Shown: positions 9,661-17,681 of the stretch, in pieces
Layout of the letters: every line of letters begins with the position of its first letter
How positions within the stretch are numbered: position 1 is the stretch's first letter
From: Massilibacteroides vaginae
Lineage (GTDB): Bacteria > Bacteroidota > Bacteroidia > Bacteroidales > Tannerellaceae
Direction of reading: 5' to 3'
DNA length: 64,000 bases
Assembly (NCBI RefSeq): GCF_900178525.1
Contig: NZ_FXDJ01000009.1
Span: forward strand, 1,200,263 to 1,264,262
Notes under the pieces: generated by a model
Told to the model about the DNA's origin: nothing
Databases searched by the model: none
The model's input: only the letters and a program-made list of their open reading frames with translations
Translations under genes and position numbers: made by a program

Positions 9661-12369
9661 TTATTTGTAGTCTGAAGGTGTAACTCCATAAACAGCGCGA
9701 AAACATTTTGTAAAATAAGCAGGAGAGGAGAACCCTGTTTGATAGGTAATCTCACTTATTGAAAGTTGTTGCTGTTTTAGTAGTATTGTGGCTTTGGTTA
9801 ACCTAAAATTACGCAAAAACTCTACAGGGGTGATTCCTGTAAGCTCTTTTATTTTTCGTGATAGATGTCCGCGTGAAAGACCAAGTTCCGTGCTAGCTTT
9901 TTCAATGTTGAAATCAGGATCTGTGTAAATGTTTTCAAGTAAACCGATGAATCGGTTAAGGAATAGATCATCTATATTTTCAGTTTTATCCGGAGCTATT
10001 AACAGTAAGCTACCTTGTTGTAGTTTGTTTAATAACGCTGTTCTCATACGTTCTCTTTCTTGTAGTTGGCGAATGATTTTGATTTTAATATGCGTTATCT
10101 GGAATGGCTTCTGAATATAATCGTCTGCCCCTAAGGATAAGCCGAAATTTCGTTGACGACTATCAGACAGTGCGGTTAGTAGTATAACAGGGATATGTGA
10201 ACAAGATATGTCTGATTTGATTAATCGACAAAGTTCAAACCCGTTCATTTCAGGCATCATTACATCGCTCAATACTAGTGAAATTTCATGTTTTTGTATA
10301 ATCTCAAGCGCTTCTTTTCCATTAGTAGCAACAAGTATATTAAAGTTTTCTTTAAGATTATTATTCAGGTAAATTCTTACTTCTTCATCATCTTCCACAA
10401 TTAAAATTGTGTAATCATAATTTAATTCTAATAATGCTTTCTCTTCCGAGTCATCTAAAACAGATGCGTCGTAGGCGAGGGGTGAAGCCGGGAACTCATT
10501 AATTACTTCTTCGGCGAAATGTGCTTTTCCTTTTGATAAGGAGAAAATGAAAGATGAACCTTTTCCCCAGTTGCTGTCTACCCGGATAGCTCCTTTATGT
10601 AATTGAATGTATTCTTTTACCAGATGTAAACCAATTCCTGTTCCTGTCTGTTGGCCTTGAGTATAAAAACGATCAAATATAAACGGTTTAATTTGAGGAT
10701 CAATACCTTGTCCGTTATCTTTTATTTCAATTTCAACCGTTTTTTCTAATTCTCTGATTGAAACGTCTATCTGACCATTTTGAGGAGTGAATTTGAATGC
10801 GTTTGAAACCAGATTTACCAATACTTTTTCAATCATATCTGTATCAAACCATAATAAGCAATTTTTAGTGTTTGTATGAAATGCGTATTGAATATTGCGT
10901 AGACTGGCAACACTCTCAAAATAAGATTTTACTTCTCCAGCAAGAGAGACAATATCCATATGCCGAATATTTAATGCTTCCTGATTGCGCTCTACTTTAC
11001 GGAAATCTAATATCTGATTGATAACTCGTAACAAACGATTCGCATTTTTTTGCATTAGTTGTAGATCTGAAAAATAGGGTGAATCATGCATTAGCCGCGT
11101 AAGTTTATCAAGTGGGTCTAAGATTAGAGTAAGTGGGGTTCTCACCTCATGTGACACGTTTGTGAAAAACTGTAATTTTTGAGCAGTCACATTTTCTATT
11201 TCGGCGTTTAATTCTATGAGTTTTTTACGTTGCTCTTCTTCTTTACGATTGATTTCTACTAAGATTTGGTTTGTCTTTTTCATCTTCCTATTAATGAAAT
11301 ATATATATATAGAAAGAAGTACAAAGCCTAACATTAATAAACTAATGATAGAAAAAGAGTTGCGGAGGAAATTAAATCGACTAATCAATGATTCTGTAAT
11401 GATACGTTGGTTTTCTATTCTTCTTTGATAATTCAAAAGTTGCTCTGCCTGTATTAAAAGTGTTTCGGCATTATTCTTTCCAATCTGTACGCTACGAAGC
11501 TTAATTTCTTTCTCTATTTCTTCGCCATTCAGTATTTTTATAGCTGTACGAATTACTTCTTCACCTGCTGTAGGGTAGGTAAACGAGGCATCTATTCTCC
11601 CGTCCGCTACTGCTTCCAATCCAGCACCAGGAACAGCATCAACGCCAATAATCTGTAAGCTGTTTGCCTTTTCAGGTGCGTATTTTATAAAATATTCCCG
11701 TGCGGCAATAGCCATCATGTCATTGTGGGAATAAACAAAATCAATATCATCTGGAATGTATTGCTCGTCAAGCCGTTCTTTTGCTTTTTTATAGAGCCAG
11801 TCAGCTTCAATTTTAGAAAATCTAAGGTCACTTCTTGAAATTAACGCGTCAATAAAGCCTTGATGACGTTCTTGTGCAGGTGATGATTTTGCCAGCCCCC
11901 ATATCTCCAAAATCCTTGCGTTTGGAGGAAGTTGATTGATTGCATATTTTCCTGCAGCATGTCCAATCGCATAATTATCTGCTCCAACAAAAGTTGTGTA
12001 AAGTTCGGAATTAATTTTTCTGTCGGTAATAATTGTAGGTATTCCTGCTTTGTAAGCCTCTTCGGCGACAGGTGTAATTGGGGCGGATTGGAATGGGGAA
12101 ATTATCAAAACATCTACGTCCATCTTAATCAGTTCTCTGATTTGAGCTATCTGTCGGTCGTTATCGCTATTGGCATCCTTAACTATGATTTCTATCGAAT
12201 CATAGTTAAGAGCTTCAATATAGGCCTCTTTGAGCATGGCTTGCCTCCAGGCATCATCCAACATACACTGGGATAGTCCGATTTTGTATTTCTTCTTCTC
12301 TATATTTTGAGAACATCCCAAAAACAGAGAAATACTAACTAATATGGCAACAATAAGGCGTAAAGGCAT
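9661..12369 (-). CDS. Hybrid two-component system sensor/regulator, sugar-sensing
   Basis: A one-protein signalling system of 902 residues. Residues 26-310 form a periplasmic sugar-binding-protein-like sensor, with KYKIGLSQCMLDDAWRQ at its start and the SPFQSAPITP and ITDRKIN segments typical of LacI/RbsB folds. One membrane helix spans about 337-359. A histidine kinase follows with phospho-acceptor His407 in NVSHEVRTPL and an ATPase domain (N-box near 520, GTGIGL near 577). A receiver domain has Asp702 in LSDVMMPE, and an AraC-type DNA-binding domain ends the protein. This is the architecture of the fructose-sensing BT1754 of B. thetaiotaomicron. The N-terminus (SLFLGC) also reads as a lipobox with Cys19. 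It should activate the adjacent susC operon. Confidence 0.93.
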   Translation of the reverse strand: MPLRLIVAILVSISLFLGCSQNIEKKKYKIGLSQCMLDDAWRQAMLKEAYIEALNYDSIEIIVKDANSDNDRQIAQIRELIKMDVDVLIISPFQSAPITPVAEEAYKAGIPTIITDRKINSELYTTFVGADNYAIGHAAGKYAINQLPPNARILEIWGLAKSSPAQERHQGFIDALISRSDLRFSKIEADWLYKKAKERLDEQYIPDDIDFVYSHNDMMAIAAREYFIKYAPEKANSLQIIGVDAVPGAGLEAVADGRIDASFTYPTAGEEVIRTAIKILNGEEIEKEIKLRSVQIGKNNAETLLIQAEQLLNYQRRIENQRIITESLISRFNFLRNSFSIISLLMLGFVLLSIYIYFINRKMKKTNQILVEINRKEEEQRKKLIELNAEIENVTAQKLQFFTNVSHEVRTPLTLILDPLDKLTRLMHDSPYFSDLQLMQKNANRLLRVINQILDFRKVERNQEALNIRHMDIVSLAGEVKSYFESVASLRNIQYAFHTNTKNCLLWFDTDMIEKVLVNLVSNAFKFTPQNGQIDVSIRELEKTVEIEIKDNGQGIDPQIKPFIFDRFYTQGQQTGTGIGLHLVKEYIQLHKGAIRVDSNWGKGSSFIFSLSKGKAHFAEEVINEFPASPLAYDASVLDDSEEKALLELNYDYTILIVEDDEEVRIYLNNNLKENFNILVATNGKEALEIIQKHEISLVLSDVMMPEMNGFELCRLIKSDISCSHIPVILLTALSDSRQRNFGLSLGADDYIQKPFQITHIKIKIIRQLQERERMRTALLNKLQQGSLLLIAPDKTENIDDLFLNRFIGLLENIYTDPDFNIEKASTELGLSRGHLSRKIKELTGITPVEFLRNFRLTKATILLKQQQLSISEITYQTGFSSPAYFTKCFRAVYGVTPSDYK

Positions 12370-12388
12370 GGTGTTTTAGCCTTGTGTG

Positions 12389-13099
12389 TTAATTGTGAAC
12401 CAATGTTCCGATATCTTCTCCACTCATCACCTTCTTCAGGTTGCCGTTGGTGTCCATGTCGAAAACGATGATGGGGAGGTTGTTTTCTTTGCACATTGTG
12501 GTTGCTGTAAGGTCCATTACTTTCAGGCCACGGGTGTATATTTCGTCATACGTTATTTCTTTAAACTTTGTGGCTGTCGGGTCTTTTTCGGGATCGGCTG
12601 TATAGATTCCATCAACGCGGGTGCCTTTTAGCATAACGTCGGCTTCGATCTCGATTCCTCTGAGTGAAGAACCTGTGTCTGTTGTAAAGAAGGGGTTTCC
12701 TGTACCGCAAGACATGATCACTACATTGCCTTGTTCGAGTAGTTCAATCGCTCTCCATTTGTTGTAATACTCTCCGATAGGTTCCATCCTGATGGCGGTC
12801 AGTACTTTCGCTTTTACTCCTTGTGCGGTTAGGGCCGAGCTAAGTGCCAGACTGTTGATAACCGTAGCAAGCATACCCATCTGATCTCCTTTTACACGGT
12901 CAAAACCTTTTGATGTGCCACTGAGTCCACGAAAAATATTACCTCCTCCGATTACTATGCCTATCTGTACGCCCATTTCGGCTATCTCGCGGATCTGCGT
13001 TGCGTATTCATTTAATCTGTTTTCATCGATTCCGTATTGTTTTCCTCCCATCAGGGATTCTCCGCTAAGCTTCAGCAGTATTCTTTTGTAACTGGTCAT
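12389..13099 (-). CDS. pyrH: UMP kinase
   Basis: Bacterial hexameric uridylate kinase of 236 residues, converting UMP to UDP with ATP in the cytoplasm. The amino-acid kinase fold opens with YKRILLKLSGESLMGG, and the nucleotide site GIVIGGGNIFRG is intact. The segment TDTGSSLRGIEIEADVMLKGT holds the UMP-contact residues. Length and motifs match full-length PyrH. It is a single-gene unit, preceded by a 185-bp gap with a TACATTTG box (13124-13131) on its own strand. The window shows none of the usual pyrH companions frr, tsf or rpsB. Confidence 0.97.
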   Translation of the reverse strand: MTSYKRILLKLSGESLMGGKQYGIDENRLNEYATQIREIAEMGVQIGIVIGGGNIFRGLSGTSKGFDRVKGDQMGMLATVINSLALSSALTAQGVKAKVLTAIRMEPIGEYYNKWRAIELLEQGNVVIMSCGTGNPFFTTDTGSSLRGIEIEADVMLKGTRVDGIYTADPEKDPTATKFKEITYDEIYTRGLKVMDLTATTMCKENNLPIIVFDMDTNGNLKKVMSGEDIGTLVHN

Positions 13100-13123
13100 T
13101 GTTTTAACTGTTTGAGTGTTTTA

Positions 13124-13131
13124 CAAATGTA
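13124..13131 (-). promoter_or_regulatory. Candidate -7 box for pyrH
   Basis: Reads TACATTTG on the minus strand, a full match to TAnnTTTG, and ends 24 bases before the pyrH ATG. No TTTG is seen at the expected -33 distance, so confidence is moderate. Confidence 0.4.
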
Positions 13132-13284
13132 ATATAAGTTCGTGATACTGTATAATGAATGTTGTTCCATTGTAATTTAACGGGTGTATTTTTGCTATAT
13201 AAATAGGCACACATACAAATCAATAGCCAAAACCGCATTCCTAACATATCAGCAGTCTGTTTTTCGGGAGAAAATCAGGCTGTG

Positions 13285-14037
13285 TCATTTTATGGCAACT
13301 TCTTTAAAGGCATAACGCCTTGTTTCTCCATCGATGAGGCGGAGGATTAAATGGCCCGTCGGTTCGATGTCTTTTATTTCAGCGTCGAACGTTCCGTTTT
13401 CATCCGTATAGGGGTGGAATCCTTCCCCTCGATAGAGCGCGTTTTTGTATTGACGGCGTATGGATTCTTTTTTATCTTGAAGCAATTCCAGATAAAGCTG
13501 ATAGAAATGATGACGAAAACGGGTAAGCACCTCTTGCAGGTCATATTCCTGTCCGGTAATTTGTGTGAGAGATACCGGATTGGGAGCGTTGCTAACGAAT
13601 TCCTTTTGATTAATGTTGATGCCTATGCCGCAAACGGAGCAGTAAATCGAACTTCCGGCAAGGTCATTTTCGATTAACATGCCACAGATTTTACGGTCGT
13701 TCCAATAGATATCATTGGGCCATTTTACCCGGATATGCCCGGTATACTCGTTTAATACTTTTTTGACACTTAGCGCGGCAACCTGAGAGATCAGGAATTG
13801 TTCGTTGGCAGCTATGGTTTCGGGGTAAATCACGATACTGAATGTCAGGTTCTTTCCGTTTTCCGATTCCCAGGAATTACCGGTCTGACCTCTGCCCGCG
13901 GTTTGAAAATCTGCGATTACAATGCTACCTTCCGGTAACGGTTGCTTTTTCAGTAAATCCCGGATATAACTGTTTGTTGATACGGTGTTCGCCACCCGTA
14001 TTACTTCAGGAGGTAGAGGCTGAGCATTATTCCGCAT
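13285..14037 (-). CDS. birA: Biotin--[acetyl-CoA-carboxylase] ligase
   Basis: Ligase that makes biotinyl-AMP and attaches biotin to the carrier lysine of biotin enzymes. The biotin-binding motif GRGQTGNSWES and the KWPNDIYWNDRKICGMLIE catalytic region are present, followed by a small C-terminal domain. It has no N-terminal helix-turn-helix, so it is the class I enzyme without repressor activity. The ATG at 14037 (250 residues) is preferred; an upstream ATG at 14079 would add 14 residues and lengthen the overlap with the preceding gene from 11 to 53 bp. It is transcribed with the MmcQ/YjbR gene. Confidence 0.93.
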   Translation of the reverse strand: MRNNAQPLPPEVIRVANTVSTNSYIRDLLKKQPLPEGSIVIADFQTAGRGQTGNSWESENGKNLTFSIVIYPETIAANEQFLISQVAALSVKKVLNEYTGHIRVKWPNDIYWNDRKICGMLIENDLAGSSIYCSVCGIGININQKEFVSNAPNPVSLTQITGQEYDLQEVLTRFRHHFYQLYLELLQDKKESIRRQYKNALYRGEGFHPYTDENGTFDAEIKDIEPTGHLILRLIDGETRRYAFKEVAIK

Positions 14038-14380
14038 ATTGCTCTCTGGTTTTTTTAGGTAGTTTCGCAATAACTTCACGGAATGAATGGTCTATCCATT
14101 TCTTTATCTCGTGATCCGGCATATCACGGTCGAGATAAATGGAGTTCCAGTATTTTTTATTGAAGTGGTACGCGCCTTCTACGGCATTATACCGGTCTCT
14201 GAGTTCTTCCGTAAAATCAGGATTGCACTTTACGGAAATTTTAGGCTCTTCTGCATCAAGAGGGAGTAAGAGAAACATCTTGTTCTCTACCTTAAAAACC
14301 AAGGAAACATCATCAAACGGGAAATGCTCTGATGTGTTTTTCAGATTTAAGCAATACGTACGAACTTCTTCAATATTCAT
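14027..14380 (-). CDS. MmcQ/YjbR family protein
   Basis: A small cytoplasmic protein of 117 residues. The opening MNIEEVRTYCLNLKNTSEHF, the FPFDDVSLVFKV segment and the C-terminal ending IKKWIDHSFREVIAKLPKK are characteristic of the YjbR fold, related to a DNA-binding domain, though its role is undefined. The family is often described as nucleic-acid binding without direct proof. It overlaps birA by 11 bp at its 3' end and lies 13 bp downstream of the YraN-family gene, so the three are one leftward unit. Confidence 0.85.
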   Translation of the reverse strand: MNIEEVRTYCLNLKNTSEHFPFDDVSLVFKVENKMFLLLPLDAEEPKISVKCNPDFTEELRDRYNAVEGAYHFNKKYWNSIYLDRDMPDHEIKKWIDHSFREVIAKLPKKTREQYAE

Positions 14381-14393
14381 TTGACTTGGGTTT

Positions 14394-14762
14394 TTAATAA
14401 TTTACCGGAGCATAAAACGCGTCTTCGATATGATCGATTCGGTGTCCGTTTTTCGCCTTAATCACGATTATAACATCAAACCGAACATCAACAGTCAGGT
14501 TTTTATAGCGAATGTAGGCGTCTGTAGCGGATACAATACGTTTTATCTTACTTTTTGTAACGGCTTTTTCCGGTGGAAGCAGGTAGTTTGCAGATCGTGT
14601 TTTTACCTCAATAACAACCAGTTCATCTTCTTGCATCGCAATAATATCCAGTTCGTAGTGATGCCATCTCCAGTTGGTTTGCAGAATTCGATAACCGTTT
14701 CTGTTCAGCCAGGCACAAGCCTCGATTTCTCCTTCTTTCCCTGTTTCGTTATGTTCTGCCAT
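14394..14762 (-). CDS. YraN family (UPF0102) endonuclease-like protein
   Basis: A small protein of 122 residues with a restriction-endonuclease-like fold. The motifs are GKEGEIEACAWLNRNGY near the N-terminus and the nuclease-type core ELDIIA...LVVIEVKTRS. The family is widespread and is thought to act on nucleic acids, possibly Holliday junctions, but its function is not settled. The ATG at 14762 (MAEHNETGKEGE) is preferred over the ATG at 14780 because family members start there. It is divergent from the gene at 14833, with about 70 bp between them. Confidence 0.85.
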   Translation of the reverse strand: MAEHNETGKEGEIEACAWLNRNGYRILQTNWRWHHYELDIIAMQEDELVVIEVKTRSANYLLPPEKAVTKSKIKRIVSATDAYIRYKNLTVDVRFDVIIVIKAKNGHRIDHIEDAFYAPVNY

Positions 14763-14832
14763 GATTGTTGGTTTGCACAAATATAGCCAAATTCTTTTTT
14801 ATTTAGCTGAACGCGTGTACATTTGCATAGGA

Positions 14833-15060
14833 ATGAAACCGGCTCGTAAAAAATCGCAAGCACTACCCAACCAACCCCGGGTACATAAGGTGGCTTTTAT
14901 GCTCAATGACGAAGAGTATAAGGCGGTAGAGCGCTATTTGCATAAGTACAAAATCCAGAACAAATCGCGTTGGTATCGCGAAACAATTCTTTCCCACATA
15001 CTTCGAACTTTAGACGAAGACTATCCCACATTGTTTAAAGAAATAGAAATGAGACGATGA
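14833..15060 (+). CDS. Small ribbon-helix-helix-like protein upstream of tadA
   Basis: A 75-residue basic protein that I do not recognise as a named family. The core VHKVAFMLNDEEYKAVERYL followed by a helical segment resembles a ribbon-helix-helix unit (strand, helix, helix), which would suggest DNA binding; this is an inference from pattern only. The start at 14833 lies just after a TACATTTG box (14818-14825), which makes the in-frame ATG at 14761 unlikely. Its stop overlaps the tadA start by 4 bp (ATGA), so the two are translationally coupled. Confidence 0.75.
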   Translation: MKPARKKSQALPNQPRVHKVAFMLNDEEYKAVERYLHKYKIQNKSRWYRETILSHILRTLDEDYPTLFKEIEMRR

Positions 15061-15497
15061 GCCTACTGAACGATGATTATTTCATGAAACAAGCCCTGAT
15101 CGAAGCTCGTTATGCTGCGGAAGAAGGAGAAGTTCCGGTAGGCGCTGTTGTTGTGTGTAACGACCGAATCATTGCCCGTGCCCATAACCAGACGGAAAGA
15201 TTAAATGACCCGACGGCTCATGCCGAAATGCTGGCTATTACTGCCGCCACAGGTGTGTTGGGAGCAAAATACTTATCAGACTGCCGCCTCTATGTAACGG
15301 TAGAACCCTGCGTTATGTGTGCCGGTGCGATAGGCTGGGCACAAGTTGGTGCGATTATCTACGGTGCTTCCGACGAGAAACGAGGTTTTGCTAGATACGC
15401 ACCTCAGGCAATGCATCCGAAAGCAGTAATCAAAAGCGGAGTAATGGAAGCCGAATGTGCTGAAGAAATGACCTCTTTTTTTCGGAAGAGGCGGTGA
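15057..15497 (+). CDS. tadA: tRNA adenosine(34) deaminase
   Basis: Zinc-dependent deaminase of 146 residues that converts the wobble adenosine of tRNA-Arg(ACG) to inosine. The zinc-site motifs are TAHAEM (ligand His and catalytic Glu) and PCVMCAGA (two Cys ligands). The short C-terminal extension ending FFRKRR is typical of TadA rather than of cytidine deaminases. It is translationally coupled to the small protein upstream. Guanine deaminase is a less likely alternative given the length and the VEPCVMCAGAI segment. Confidence 0.93.
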   Translation: MSLLNDDYFMKQALIEARYAAEEGEVPVGAVVVCNDRIIARAHNQTERLNDPTAHAEMLAITAATGVLGAKYLSDCRLYVTVEPCVMCAGAIGWAQVGAIIYGASDEKRGFARYAPQAMHPKAVIKSGVMEAECAEEMTSFFRKRR

Positions 15498-15873
15498 AAC
15501 TATTGCTGTAACCCATCGCAAAACACACAAGATATTTGTAAAATAAAACCTCATTAGAAAAGTAGGGAAAGCGTTAATGGAAAATCTTCGGGATTCTGTT
15601 CCATTTTTATCTCAAAAGAATTAATCAGGCTCCAATATAAGATAAAGAATAACACGCTACATTTTTTCATAAGCATTGCAAATCAGTGATAAACTTGGAT
15701 GCAAGATACTGTTTTTCCGTTAAAAACAAGGGGATGGCAATTCTAAAAATGTATTTTTTTAGGCTTTGAAAATCAATGGTTTAAAAGGGCTGAAAAACAT
15801 AAAGGTTATTTTTCAAAATATATCCTTTATTTTTCGAAAAATAACCTTTATGTTTTTAAAGACATTACTATGT
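15498..15873. other. 376-bp gap between convergent genes
   Basis: AT-rich, with no open frame of note. Its one structured feature is the perfect inverted repeat at 15793-15857, described separately. No clear terminator other than that repeat is visible for tadA. Confidence 0.7.
15793..15857. repeat. Dispersed AAAGG(A/T)TAT repeat, copy A: perfect 22-bp inverted repeat
   Basis: The arms 15793-15814 and 15836-15857 are perfectly complementary over 22 bases (AACATAAAGGTTATTTTTC core) around a 21-base loop that holds a further inverted unit, TATCCTTT. The forward unit starts at 15801 and the inverted units end at 15828 and 15849, 21 bp apart. The same geometry recurs at 58958-59006. It may act as a bidirectional terminator between two convergent genes, but the shared architecture elsewhere suggests a specific repeat family. 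Confidence 0.9.
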
Positions 15874-16146
15874 TTATTTGGAGGTCTCTTTTACCTCTTC
15901 GTAATCCACGTATTCGCCTTCGTCATCTCCGATGATTTTTTTGCGAGGGGTGGTTTGTTCTTGTTGCTGGGTTCTGTAGGAAGATTGTTGACGGCTTGAA
16001 GAAGAAGTTTGACGTCTTTGTCCGCCTTTTTGCGTGCTGCTTCCTTTTCCAAATAAGATATTCTTGAATGTGCGTATCACAGAGAACCCCAATAGGAAAA
16101 GGAGTAACAGGAAAAAGAAGAACATGACAAATATAAACTTAAACAT
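15874..16146 (-). CDS. DUF4834 family small membrane protein
   Basis: A 90-residue protein with one strongly hydrophobic N-terminal segment (about residues 3-25, many Phe and Leu). A basic, Ser/Gln-rich linker follows, then an acidic tail, DDEGEYVDYEEVKE. This is the DUF4834 pattern found across Bacteroidetes; the function is unknown. It is the last gene of the leftward unit after pssA, separated by 58 bp. The low-complexity linker suggests a flexible cytoplasmic tail on a membrane anchor. Confidence 0.75.
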   Translation of the reverse strand: MFKFIFVMFFFFLLLLFLLGFSVIRTFKNILFGKGSSTQKGGQRRQTSSSSRQQSSYRTQQQEQTTPRKKIIGDDEGEYVDYEEVKETSK

Positions 16147-16204
16147 AGACGTTAAATTCTTTTTATGAAATAGTTAGACTCACAAATATAAGCAATCTTA
16201 CTGA

Positions 16205-16903
16205 TCACTTTTTGTTAAAAATAGACAAGATTATATATAAGAGGATAGAACCCGCCAGTCCGAGAAGTCCGAATGCAAGAATAAATCCGGCCGAACAAGC
16301 GATAAGGATATAACGAAGTTCGTTGCCTTTCCAACCAAGCGATTTAATTTTTAACGAAAACATCGGTATCTCTGATACTAATAGAAAAGAGGTGGTGCAG
16401 AATACTACAATCGCGATAACCACAAATAGTTGTGGGCTGTTTTGTATTACCGGTTGCACGGAATAGGCTGCGGAAGCCAGAAAAAGGGCATGAGCAGGAA
16501 CGGGAAGTCCGATAAAAGACGTAGACTGTCTGGTGTCGATATTAAACTTTGCCAGTCGGAGTGCAGAGAAAACAGGGATCACAAATGCAAGAAACGGCAC
16601 ATAAATGTTCAGTGTACCTAATGGCAAAGAGGGTGCCGCCTGACTTAATAAGCAGAAAAGAATCATTCCCGGTGCAACGCCAAAGCCAACCATATCCGCC
16701 AATGAGTCTAAATCTTTCCCTATCGGAGAGAAGGCGTGGAATAAGCGAGCCGCGAATCCATCAAAGAAATCGAGGATTGCTGCCGCGATAATCCAGAGAG
16801 TAGCATAGAGTATATAGCCATCTAATGCCATTACACAGGAGATACAACCACATACTAAACTGAGAGAGGTTATCGTATTCGGGATATACTTGGTTATATT
16901 CAT
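16205..16903 (-). CDS. pssA: CDP-diacylglycerol--serine O-phosphatidyltransferase
   Basis: Integral membrane enzyme of 232 residues that makes phosphatidylserine from CDP-diacylglycerol and serine. The CDP-alcohol phosphatidyltransferase signature is intact: DFFDGFAARLF then G...DSLAD, matching D-x2-DG-x2-AR-x8-G-x3-D-x3-D. Several hydrophobic helices surround it. It lies 11 bp downstream of psd, so the two consecutive steps of phosphatidylethanolamine synthesis are co-transcribed. Confidence 0.95.
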   Translation of the reverse strand: MNITKYIPNTITSLSLVCGCISCVMALDGYILYATLWIIAAAILDFFDGFAARLFHAFSPIGKDLDSLADMVGFGVAPGMILFCLLSQAAPSLPLGTLNIYVPFLAFVIPVFSALRLAKFNIDTRQSTSFIGLPVPAHALFLASAAYSVQPVIQNSPQLFVVIAIVVFCTTSFLLVSEIPMFSLKIKSLGWKGNELRYILIACSAGFILAFGLLGLAGSILLYIILSIFNKK

Positions 16904-16914
16904 TTCGGAATAAT

Positions 16915-17592
16915 TTATTGGTGGTAACTACATTTCCCAAGGCGGGCAATGGGAGTTTGATTGCCGGTTACTTTCTGGTCCATTTCTATTAAAACCTCCG
17001 TGCCTATCGGCAGATAAATATCTACACGAGAGCCGAACTTAATGAAGCCCATCTGTTCGTTTACATTGCATTTTTCTCCTACTTTCGCGTAAGTAACGAT
17101 TCGTCGTGCCATAGCTCCGGCAATTTGTCGGGCTAATACGTCTACACCTCCGCGAGTAGTGATAACCACGGCCGATCGTTCGTTTTCTGTACTGCTCTTG
17201 GGCAGATAAGCGGCCATAAAGCGTCCTGAGTTATGGGATACGTGCTTTACTGTTCCGTTTACCGGAAACCAATTGGCGTGTACATTAAAAACAGACATGA
17301 ATATGGAGATCTGGAGTCTCTTTTCATTGAGGATTTCATTCTCCATCACTTCTTCTATTGCTACGATTGTGCCGTCTGCCGGCGCAATTACAAGCCCTTC
17401 GGAGTCATAGGGGAATCGTCGGTAAGGACTTCGGAAAAAGTTGAGGACAAGTAAAAACAATATAGTGGAGATACAAAATGTGGAATAAAACAAAATCCCT
17501 TCGCCAATTGTGTGATAAATGGCAAGATTTATAATAAAAAGAATTGTAAATAAAGACAATAATAATCCTGTTCCTTCTCTATGTACTTTCAT
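16915..17592 (-). CDS. psd: Phosphatidylserine decarboxylase proenzyme
   Basis: A membrane-associated decarboxylase of 225 residues that turns phosphatidylserine into phosphatidylethanolamine. It self-cleaves at the Gly-Ser of FIKFGSRVD to create the pyruvoyl group on the alpha chain, and that site is intact. Two hydrophobic N-terminal helices anchor it. The short length and the GSR rather than GST site mark it as the Psd-A type common in Bacteroidetes. Downstream pssA supplies its substrate. Confidence 0.94.
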   Translation of the reverse strand: MKVHREGTGLLLSLFTILFIINLAIYHTIGEGILFYSTFCISTILFLLVLNFFRSPYRRFPYDSEGLVIAPADGTIVAIEEVMENEILNEKRLQISIFMSVFNVHANWFPVNGTVKHVSHNSGRFMAAYLPKSSTENERSAVVITTRGGVDVLARQIAGAMARRIVTYAKVGEKCNVNEQMGFIKFGSRVDIYLPIGTEVLIEMDQKVTGNQTPIARLGKCSYHQ

Positions 17593-17681
17593 TCCTTTAA
17601 ATTGCTGAGTGCTTACACTTTCTTTAATCCTATTATAGAATGCGCAAAAGTATCTAATTTTATGGAATATAAAAAATTATA

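Noticed and set aside
14761-14832. Longer start for the small gene before tadA
   Set aside because: The extension overlaps a TACATTTG promoter box and the divergent YraN gene start.
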